DNA of 64,000 nucleotides from Trichoplax sp. H2 (taxonomy: Eukaryota; Placozoa; Uniplacotomia; Trichoplacea): assembly GCA_003344405.1 (NCBI GenBank), contig NOWV01000007.1, positions 868,001 to 932,000 on the forward strand. The letters are read 5' to 3'. Shown here piece after piece: positions 54,201 through 64,000 of the stretch. The first letter of the stretch is position 1. The number at the start of each line of letters is the position of its first letter. A program made the translations under genes and the position numbers. Under the pieces are notes generated by a model. The model did no database searches. It was given only the letters and a program-made list of their open reading frames with translations, and had not been told where the DNA came from.

Positions 54201-55018
54201 GTTGTGGGCCACGATCTATTCGATTTTTTTCTAGTAGTCCATGGCTGTCATTGGGGTTAAAGTTGGTAACCTTTGACTGGGTTAGCCTTTTATGATTATT
54301 TTTGTTGCAGAGAACTGCTAGATTGTACTACATTCCATGTATACTGTACAAGTTGCGTTTGACAGAACGGTAGATATTGAATGGGACGATTACTTTGATA
54401 CCATCACGATCGCGTTTCTGGTAATATAATGCCAAACGTAGCTCGCAATTCAATTATTTTATATAGCCTTTGTAGTTCCAATAAACTTTTGCCTTGATTG
54501 TACTGTCCTTGTGCCGTAAAATGTGTCGCTGTAGAAATCCAAAAGGCGTTAGTGACGCATATTGAATTTAACTTGCTAAAGTTTTATAAGAGTTCGTTTA
54601 TTTGTACTGTAGAGTCTGTTACTACTATAATTTGTTTTAAGAGTACGCCTGTTTATCAATTGTATTACTCTTTATCACACTTAAAATAATAACTTTACTT
54701 GAATATGGGTAATAACAGACTACTGATGGACACAGATCATACTGTAGATCCGGACAAAAGAAGATAGAAGTATCAATGTACTGAGAATGATGCTTAGCAG
54801 TAGAAAGCACTAAAACGCTGTCATATCGCAGCTAGTGGATCAATGCATTGAATACATAGTATGAATAGTTTGCGATAAGTCGTAGTAAATCTCTCTATAA
54901 GCATTACTCTTATTGCAATCAATTTCATCAATACAGTACAACGTTGCACAGCTTATTTCCCGTTACGAATTCTACTTATATATATATATTTAATATTTAT
55001 CGTGATTAGGAATAGAAG

Positions 55019-57504
55019 ATGACCCGATTAATATTTAGTCTATTACTCTTCACTTTGACGTACCAGGCCACGCATACATTTGCAGGTAGGACGAAAGAAA
55101 TAGTACTATATGATATATCAATTAAGATTGCACACGTTGATAGTTAATGTCATACTATTTTGGGGGATTTGCAGACATCTTCCAATTAATTATTAATCTG
55201 CTGATTAATCTGATACGTTGATAAAGTTTCTTACATGTGAATATCAGTAGGGCATGATATGCTATGATTAGGAATATAATTTTAAAGTTGTAATATTTCT
55301 CTTTAGCTTTTCGATGGTGCGTCATCTCCGACCTAGAGATGCAAAAATGTCAAGATATGAAGGCTTCATTCCGCCATAATCAGGTTGGCACAATTGATTG
55401 CGTTCGTGGTACCTCTACTTCCGATTGCATGAGTAAAATCCACAGTCAGTTGGCAGATATCGTTACTCTAGATGGCGGCGATGTCTACATTGCTGGATCT
55501 CAGTACAATATGGTACCAATTGTTGCAGAAAATTATGGACTTGACTTTGGTGCTAGCTACTATGCCGTAGCATTGGTTCGAAACGATTCACAATTGTCTT
55601 TAAAAGATTTGAAAGGTGCTAAATCTTGCCATACTGGTATTGGTAAGACAGCTGGTTGGAATATCCCAGTTAGCTACCTGATTGAACAACAATTTATGCG
55701 GCCCCAAAATTGTAATATTCCACTGAGTGTTGGCAACTACTTTTCAAAAAGTTGTGCGCCAGGAGCTCTATCATCGAAGTATAATCCCTACGGAAATAAC
55801 CCCTCTAATTTATGTGCCCTCTGCGTAGGTGACGCCAGCGGTAAAAATAAGTGTGCAAGGGATAGCTCGGAACGCTACTATGGCTACGCTGGAGCTTTTC
55901 GATGTCTTCAGGAAGCTGCCGGCGATGTTGCTTTTGTTAAGCAAAGCACAGTTTTCGATTATGACAAGCAAAATAGCAGCTATTATCGCCTGTTATGTAA
56001 AGATGGCACAAAAGCAATGCCTGCAGATTACAAAAAATGTAATCTGGCAAAGGTTCCCGCCCATGCGGTGATGATTTCTGCCAAAACGAATAAGACTATG
56101 CGCCAGCAGTTAATTAACATGTTGATGTCAGCGCAAAACATATTTAATCAAAATGCAACATTTCAGCTTTTCAATTCTTCAAAGTATCAAGTTAGTGGCC
56201 GCACCGGTGCTGATTTAATATTTAAAGATAATACGAAACGACTGGATGGTTTAGGCACCAACTCAACGTATGTTACTTATCTAGGTGCTGAATATGTTGC
56301 AGCTCTTGCAACGATACATAGCTGTCCAAAGCCTTTACGAATTTGTGCTGTCTCTAGTGCTGAAAACAAGAAATGTTTAGCTATGAAAGCAGCTGTGAAG
56401 AAACATCCAGTTTTATTCCCTTTTATAGAATGTGTTGAAGGACAATCATCTCTTGATTGCATGCAAAAAATAAACCGAAATTTAGCTGACGTTATCGACT
56501 TGGATACAAGCGATATTTTTGTTGGTGGTGAAATGTATAATTTGAAACCTATTATGGCCGAAAATTACGGTCAAGGTAGCGGTGTCACTTACTATGCTGT
56601 TGCAGTGGCCAGAAAGCAATCATCAACAATTTCATTGAAGAATATGAGGGGTGCTAAATCGTGTCATACAGGTATTAACAAGACTGCAGGATGGAATATT
56701 CCAGTTGGTTTGTTGTTAAGTAAAAATATCATGCCTCGAAAAAGAAGTTGCGACGTTGCCTACAATGTAGGATCATTTTTTGAAGCTAGTTGTGCACCTG
56801 GTGCCCTATCTGCAGAATATAATCCTATTGGCGATAATCCATCAAATTTATGCAGTTTATGTGTTGGCGATTCCAACGGCAAAAATAAATGTGCAAGAAA
56901 TTCAAATGAGCGCTATTACAACTATGCTGGTGCATTTCGATGTTTGGCTGAGAAGGCTGGTGATGTTGCCTTTATCAAACATTTAACTGTTAATGAAAAT
57001 ACCAATGGAAAAAATACTGCTTCTTGGGCTTCCAATCTTAAATCAGATGACTTTGAATTATTATGTGAAGATGGTTCACGTAAACCCGTAACGCAGTATA
57101 CTCAGTGCAATCTTGCTCGTGTACCTTCACATGCTATTGTTACTTCATCTTTGAGATCGTCTACTAACCAGATAGCATATAAAAATTTATTGCAGAGAAT
57201 GCAAGGAATTTTTGGTACCGTTGGCACCGATAAAAGCTTCAAGATGTTCAGCTCAAAGGATTATACCTCAACGTCTGGAAATGCCGGAAAAGATTTGCTA
57301 TTTAAAGATTCTACAATTCAGCTAGAACCTTTAGATTCTGCTGCAACGTATAAAAGCTACCTTGGAAACAATTTCTTGGGTGCTTTGAACGCCACGAATT
57401 ACTGCAAATCATCAGCGTTAATGACTGCGAAAATAAGTTTTGGTATTCCAGCATTGTTGGTTGTTCTCAATTTCCTTATTTCAAGTTTAATGGTTCGCAA
57501 TTAA
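55019..57504 (+). CDS. MELTF: melanotransferrin-like, GPI-tailed transferrin
   Basis: Two-lobed transferrin, an extracellular iron-binding protein. Exons 55019-55085 and 55307-57504; 754 aa. The first exon is a signal peptide (MTRLIFSLLLFTLT...), and the second starts at the mature lobe (A-F-R-W-C). Duplicate lobes run about 24-367 and 368-725. Iron ligands are present in both: Asp78, Tyr108, Tyr216, His275 in the N-lobe; Asp422, Tyr452, Tyr562, His631 in the C-lobe. The anion-binding Thr is kept (132 and 477), but the partner Arg of other transferrins is Lys136 and Lys481 (HTGIGKTAGW and HTGINKTAGW). The last 24 or so residues are hydrophobic after a small-residue stretch (SSALMTA), as in a GPI-attachment signal, matching melanotransferrin. 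Its single intron contrasts with the intron-rich neighbours. It is divergent from Rab11 and convergent with the NEK9-like gene. Confidence 0.95.
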
Positions 57505-60500
57505 TGTCTGGGATCTCGAAGAAATGCTTAGATGCAGTAGTATAGCAGAAAAAGATCGGACGTAGATACTATTACCTTACTGGACTATGAACAATTTATT
57601 TAACGTTATGACCACGAAGTGGAACTTCTGATCAATATTATTAATCACATTTTTAGACAGTCCACTAGTAAAGTTTTAGTTTTTTTAGGCAATTTTATAG
57701 TATCGAAACGTTCCGATAGTAAGCTTGATATTATTATTTTAAAGGTTAAAGTTTCATTACCTCAGGTAACTCATGGCTTAGATGATTTTGCAATACTATG
57801 TAGTAGGATTATTTCGTTTCAAATAAAGAATGATCTCTAAAATTGATTGAGTGGTGTACTAGTGTATCGAACTATCGGTATAGTTTTCCTGTTGAAAGCC
57901 TGCATTTGTGAAATATTTAATCTCAACTTCCAGTCATCAATGATGTTATGATACGTTGAGTTAGCAGATAGACAGATCTATCATTAATGTAGTTATCAAC
58001 TGTGCAATGCATTTTAGTAAAAGTGCCGTTTGCTAATGCACATTCGTTCTAGTTTAGAGCTTGTATTTGTTAACATCAATGCTGTCACATTTTGAATACG
58101 TTATCCGAATTAAGCATTGTCCAATACATTTACATTGCATGTATTTATGTCGTTATAACTTTATCCGCAAATTTAGACTGTATTGTGCCAGCATGTGCTT
58201 TGCTCTGATCTCCCTGTTTCTACAAGCTGAACCTTGTTTGTCTCTATTTCGCCTATTAACTATTCGGCACATTGTAGTATTAGCTGTAACATCTTTTCAA
58301 CTCTGGTTAGCACTCAGGTTTAACTATTCCCACAGTACTACAGTAGTGAATAGCTTAGTGCTGCACAAGCTAATGAACCAACAGTGTTAAACATTAAAAA
58401 TAGTACAGCATAAACTTAACGAGATCACGCAAAGTTACTCCGGTCTGTCCTAAGCTGCAATGGCTGTTCATTACCAATTTGCTGGTCATTTTATATACCC
58501 GGAAGACTAGCAGCATGGATAGCCTTGCATAGTCCCGCACGTAATTATCTCTGCTTTAAATACCGTGATTTCGACCCGTAAGATATACTGTAGATAAAAT
58601 TCACTTAAAATTTGAATTACGTTTTACTTGTATAAGATGTACCGTAGATGCCATGGTCAGCAGATTCGATCTGCATTGCTGATTAACATTGGCATTCATT
58701 TTGTAAATATTTACTTTATCCGTTGTCTGCTAGGTCTCCTATCAGATTTTATGCTTAGTGATGGTAATATTGATACCGTTAATGATTTAGAAATCCTTGA
58801 TATAACGTGCGCTTAAAGCCGAATTGTCATCGTTTTCAGGTAATCGTTATGAATCTTTATTCTAGCGGTACGCCGCTACGCGTATCCTTAGCATCAAATC
58901 GTAGCGATCGACTCAAATAGGGACACTGTTCTATTATAAGGCATTTCTGCCATAAGTCAAGAATTCCTTTTGACTCTCTTCTAGACTTATAGTACACTTT
59001 ATCTTGGAATAATGAACTAGTTATCACAATCTGTTAAGAAAATAATCAGACTCTACTCTTCTGGACAACGTTTATCAATTCTATACAATAGCTGTTAACA
59101 ATTTGATCTTGATGCAATGTGTAACTTTTTTTATAGAATTGCTATGGATGCTATATAACTATCTTCCGAGGGTGGCACTTTTTAAATGCTTTGTATGTTT
59201 GTATACGTCCAAGAACGTACGTTACTGATATACTACTGATATTATTGATAGTAGAATCCGTAGAAATGATTATCCCGCAAACAACACACTATCTGCAATT
59301 TTAGCACGCATACATACTCTAGAATCGAGCAAGTAGAATTACTAAGCCATTTGGTAATTCGTAAATAATTATAATGAAAAGCAATTGAACAGGAATGATT
59401 GTACAGTCGTATACGTCAACATAGCAAAGTTCTATGCTGATTTGCGCTCTACATATACCGAAAGGCCATTAAATCTACATGCTCGCTAAGCCTTTTTGTA
59501 ATTTCGGTATAAATGTATCCTATGATTCTACGCCGCGTAATCCTTCATAGTTGCTTTCAAGCTAAATTAAACATTTCAGCTAATACTAGTAGTTTGATGA
59601 CGCCAGATATGAAAATAATTTAGAAAATTTCTTAGTCGTAGTAAATTGAATTATTTCGATTCAAGCACTGACGGTCTTGACTACGTAGTTCAAGTATGAT
59701 ATCAACTAGTTTCACAAAACTGAAAACTTTAAACTATCAACATTACTGACTTCTGTTAAAATGTTGTTGATAAGGTGCTGTCTTGACAGCGTTATCAAAA
59801 AGTAGCGACAAAAAAATTGTAATTTGCTTCTGATGAAGAAACTACTTGTCCTTTTTTCTAAATTATGTTGCCCAAGTTCTGAGCCAAAATAAGGCTAAGT
59901 ACCTCCAATAAAAGTAATTTTTAATATCTTCTAAATACGTTCAACTGTCGCAGTTCTTACCCTGATAAATTAATGTACTGTAATTGACTTCAGTGTAGCG
60001 AAGAATCTGCTAAATGAAAGCCATACAGTATCAGAACAACAACGAATTGTATTGTAATAATTTTTAGTTGCAATGATCAACCACTAATAATGGTGCTAGC
60101 GGGATGGGATGGCATACCGTAGTTTTCTATTAGTATTCTTACAGGTATGTGTGTTGTTTTCACCTGTACATTATTTACGATATTATAAAGGTCATACAGG
60201 TCTTGTCTATAGAATAAGGTTCCAGCACAAAATCTTTAAACGATTATGATTGAAATATCATATCAATAGAAATACAGAAGCGAAATTGTTAAATATTGAA
60301 TTTAAATATTTGGTGCTACAATTTCTGAAATAAATCAATTATGAAATACAGTATATAACTTACTGTACAAATTGATCCAATAATCTAACAAATTTCAGGA
60401 ATTTAAATTGTTCTTCATTTACATTACTTATCCAATAACAACAAGATCAATAGTGTTAAATTATTATTTCTGAATCGCTCAAATCCTTTTACGTATATTA

Positions 60501-60888
60501 CCGTACCTAAATGTATAGATACAAACCATACAAAATTATGTTGCTAGCAGTATTGGATTAATTATTCATTCACCTGCCGTAAATTCTGCATCTAGATATT
60601 TGTAAACCGTGGCAGGGTTCCAATAGCTCCTCGATAAGGATGCTACTCCTTGATGAGTGTTATGGTAATAGTATTTCAAGTCAGAAAAGTTATTTAACGT
60701 CGATAACTACATTTAATAAAACCGTAAAATTTAGTTTATGAGACCATATTCTTTAATTTCTTTTAAAAATTTTCATTCATATTGTTTATATATGTATATA
60801 TATTGACGGTATATCAAAAATACACTAGTAAAATTTTTACATCTTCAATAATGCTGATAAATATGAATTTTAAATTTAAGAAGTAATT
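57505..60888. other. gap between convergent genes
   Basis: The 3' flanks of the melanotransferrin-like gene (left) and the NEK9-like gene (right). A 109-codon open frame at 58061-58390 is hydrophobic but motif-free, and I do not call it. An AATAAA at 57822-57827, about 320 bases past the transferrin stop, is the likeliest poly(A) signal. No repeats of note. Confidence 0.55.
57822..57827 (+). terminator. AATAAA poly(A) signal, melanotransferrin-like gene
   Basis: First canonical AATAAA after the stop codon, about 320 bases downstream. Confidence 0.35.
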
Positions 60889-63800
60889 TCATGTCGAATT
60901 TGTTTTATTATGATCTGTATTCATGCTAAGTTTTAGTTGTTCTATTTCTTTACGAAGAGCAGCTTCCCTTTCCTATAGTATAAGAGTTGATAATATTTGT
61001 CAGTCTTTTGAAGATTGCAATCCTATACCTTAACATTGTACTAGTACTCTACTGTGACCATATTATACGTGAATAGTAATTGTTAATTTATGTAATTACT
61101 TCAACTAACAACCGCTGCATTTTTTCTCGAGTCTCGCGTTCTTCCTTTTGTAATTGTTGCATTTCAAATAACGCTTTTTTAGCCTTATAAATCGAAAATT
61201 AAGCAATGTCATCAATTTAAAGCTAACTTACAATTAGTAAAATAATATACTCAAATATAACTACAAGTTTCAAAACAAATTATTGTGGAGTCAATTTGAA
61301 GTTTAAATTGCTTACCCTATTATTTTCTTCCTTTAATTTTGCTATTTCTTTCAAAACTTCTTGCAATTGTGTCTTTGTTGAATCTAATTTATCGTTATTA
61401 TCAGAATTAGAAGCGTCTTCATCTCCTTCAGCAATTATGTCTAATTGATTGTTGAGATCATTCCGTTGGTTTTCTTTTAGTGGTTGAGTTGCATTATCGA
61501 CATTTTCGTTCTGAATTTCTGCCTTTGCTTCTGAATAATCTTCATCACGATATAATTTCTTTTCAACGATACTGTCGTCTTTGGCCACTAAAGTTGCTGA
61601 ACTATTAGCAGAACATATTTCCGATAATTCATCAGTCTTTCGTTCGTGGCCATTAATCTCTTCCATTTCCTCTTCTGTTGCACGTAGTTCATTTTGCAAC
61701 CATATTGGAATCTGTAAGAAATAAATGTCTAAATAAGTAACTTGTATTTCGACTCTTATTGTTGCTATTATTTTAGATTAATAACCTTGACTAAAGTAGT
61801 TATTATTATTGAAACTCAGTGGAGTTTTTACCTCATCAGCTGTATTAGCAAGTGATGAATCTTCATGAACTTGCGAATTACTTGCTGTTGTTACCGTTTC
61901 AAATTCACATTGAAATCCACTGTCGACTTTTGAAACTATAGCTGCATTTTCGCTATGAGATGGAGATAACGCTATATCTGAAGAACTACCGCTATGTTGA
62001 GTAAATTGAAAAGAGTTTATATTTACTTATTTAAAGGTAAGCATGAAAGTAAATCTACATTATGTTTAATTTCATTTCATTCATGAGCTTACGGTCTGGG
62101 TCTTCTTGTCCTAGAATGATCGTGTTTACTACGCTTGCTTTGTTTGGAGCCAACACGTAGTGGCTTAGGAGCGGTAGTTTCGACTATAAGATACAGATTG
62201 TTTTCATGGCTGATAACTTTCTCAAAGGTTACCGGATGTTTATATCCGTGTCCTTTGCTGTTTGATTTTTCATTCTCGTTTTCTTCCTTAGCATGCCCAT
62301 AAAATATAGCATCTGGGGTATAAACCGGCCAATAATTATTACTATTAGTCATCGAGGTAATTCGACTTCTTTTTAATCTAAGCGACTGGCGCCAAGTTTT
62401 TTTATCTATTCGGTTAAATTTATTTTCTTCGCCATTAGCAATTTGTTCTTGGATATTTCCTTCTGATGTTGACTCTGTAATTGGTGTTGCTTGCTTACAT
62501 AATCGAATACCTAAACCATTAGTAGCTATAGATTTGGTGCCAGGAACCGGAGCATTTGTTCCTTTCTTTCGACTACCCCAAAATTGCACCGAATTATTAT
62601 CCAATATTGCAGATGTATACGTTTTACCACACGTAACATTCTATTTAGAATCAAAGAAAGAAGAATCTATTCATGATTGCAGTCTATATGATACCTTTTA
62701 ATTTGTACCTAGTCTATAGAAGTACTTATTAATTATCAGTAAATTCTCATCTTTTATTGATTGCAATCTCATGTGACTGGTGCTAATGGCAGTTAGTATT
62801 TAAGACTTCTAATACTATAAAACGTTTCTGATATTTTTATTGATATCGGTAAATTAACTTACAATAGCTCTATAGCCTCGTAAATTGACTGTCGTTGCAT
62901 AATCGGTAGGTCGATTATCACCAGTACCCAGTTGGCCAAAATCGTTATTACCAAAAGTGATTACTTCTCCCGACTGAGTAACAGCAGATGTGTGATTAAC
63001 CCCCAGACAAACTTGCATGATAAAATGTCTTGATAATAATTTAACAGGCAAAGGGCGGATCGCACGGTCGACAGTTACGGTTCGCTGTTTGTCAAATAAA
63101 AAAAAATGAATTCTATTGATGATATGGATGAAATACACGTTTGTTATCGTTAATTGACTAGGATAATTATATATTAAAGATTTCTTTACTTCGAATATTA
63201 TAAAACTAATTCTTATGATACCTTTCTTATAGTGTTTCGCACTCGTTTTAATAATCCTCGACGTTTGTTTAGACCTAGTTTATTATAGCTATTACTGATA
63301 TAGGAAAATTAAAAATACGAAAAAGTTATTATTTGGTACTATACACGTATAACATTTCGCTCTTAATATTTAGTTTAAAAACTTAATTACAGTAAATTTA
63401 CGCTTTAGTTAACTTAGCTTTGACGATATATGTATATACGTCATACTGCTTATTTTAGACCAATTTTAAACAGTTTGTTGATTTGCAAGTAAATCTTACT
63501 TTCCACATGCGTAAACTTTGCCAGAATTGGTTATAAACATTGTCCCATCGGTACCGCATAATACAGTTTTTATTGATACATCAGCTGGAAATTGGACCTT
63601 TGTAGGAATGCACCTATATGTGATAGTCTATTAGACAATACTACACGAGTAAAATGTTGTCTATGTATATAGATACTTCCATTAATTTAACATTGATATT
63701 AATTTCGATATTGTATTAACACTTTACCTGTCATCTTCATCCCCTAATCCAAGTTGACCATAACTTCCCGTCCCCCAAGTAAAGACCGTTCCATCAGTTG

Positions 63801-64000
63801 TTAAAGCCATAACATGTTCGTTTCCACAAGAGATGCTAGAAATATCTTTGCTTAAGAGTGATTCAATTAAGCGAGGTATTGTATACGGTGTCCATCCACC
63901 ATGTCCTAAACAGCCAGAATTACCAGCTCCACAGGTCATAATTATTCCATTTTCGCTAAGAAATATCGAAAAGCGGTTACCGCAGCATGCTCTATTATTA
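60889..64000 (-). CDS. NEK9: NEK9-like kinase, RCC1 and coiled-coil part (partial)
   Basis: The 3' part of a NIMA-related kinase of the NEK9 (Nercc1) type; the N-terminal kinase domain lies beyond the right edge. Exons in transcription order: 64000-63728 (continues off the edge), 63613-63500, 63288-63222, 63084-62863, 62640-62093, 61991-61832, 61711-61316, 61183-61100, 60972-60889; GT-AG, all in frame, about 649 aa visible. RCC1 repeats appear as SCGNEHVMALT with TWGTGSYGQLGLGDEDD, LCGTDGT with VYACG, N-K-L-G-L-N, VCLGVNHTSAVT with TFGNNDFGQLGTGD, and VTCGKTYTSAIL with FWGSRK. An acidic linker and a W-L-x-x-E-L segment follow, then a Glu/Lys coiled coil and a short end. Repeat order and the W-L-x-x-E-L block fit NEK9 rather than NEK8, which ends in RCC1. 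I did not see a TQT-type dynein light-chain site. Confidence 0.86.

Larger units (their letters stand above)
48058..55018. other. gene-poor 7-kb region, satellite and transposon relics
   Basis: It lies between the divergent Rab11 and melanotransferrin-like genes. It holds the CAGTAC satellite (48286-49000), dispersed CAGTAC clusters (about 49010-49160, 49490-49545, 50755-50850), a Helitron helicase relic (50215-50510) and an ATA/AAT microsatellite (51217-51265). Open frames at 51085-52115 and 52804-54212 show no motif I recognise. They may be further transposon debris. Confidence 0.55.

Noticed and set aside
58061-58390. 109-codon hydrophobic open frame
   Set aside because: Cysteine- and leucine-rich by composition but without a motif, signal-peptide logic or splice context.

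Overview
This is AT-rich eukaryotic DNA. Genes are split by short GT-AG introns, and the products are animal proteins: an SLC35F3/F4-type transporter family, Rab11, the ciliary leucine-rich-repeat protein LRRC71, a two-lobed melanotransferrin, and the RCC1/coiled-coil part of a NEK9 kinase. Compact introns, a vertebrate-type TTAGGG repeat and this gene set point to an early-branching animal. A placozoan would fit, but that is inference. All exon models were read by eye from splice sites, reading frame and comparison between paralogues; in every model the exon lengths add up to a whole number of codons.

Region 1 (about 2.9-34.6 kb) is a cluster of six paralogous ten-helix transporters of the SLC35F3/SLC35F4 group. 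Order and strand: gene A (+, 2915-5618), B (-, 6736-9450), C (-, 11084-13509), D (+, 18095-20756), E (+, 23530-26588) and F (+, 32035-34644). All use the same exon plan with intron phases 1,1,2,2,0,0; E has one extra in-frame exon and the first exon of F is unresolved. Exon lengths split them into A-B-C and D-E-F. B and C are a recent tandem duplication (offset about 4.3 kb) that still aligns through introns and flanks. B has since gained a terminal-inverted-repeat element in intron 2 and CAGTAC-type palindromes in two other introns. The spaces hold minisatellites (87, about 81 and about 105 bp units) and a short interstitial telomeric repeat.

Region 2 (36.8-48.1 kb, minus strand) holds a 15-exon LRRC71 orthologue (552 aa) and a six-exon Rab11 orthologue (212 aa). 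The first Rab11 coding exon lies 2.2 kb upstream of the second.

Region 3 (48.1-55.0 kb) is gene-poor: a CAGTAC/GTAC palindromic satellite, scattered copies of the same motif, and a decayed Helitron-type Pif1 helicase fragment.

Region 4 (55.0-64.0 kb) holds a GPI-tailed melanotransferrin-like protein (754 aa, one intron). Convergent with it is the 3' part of a NEK9-like gene that runs off the right edge. Both transferrin lobes keep all iron ligands, but the anion-binding Arg is Lys in both.

The genes are not an operon. The coherent biological unit is the transporter cluster, which looks like a lineage-specific expansion.
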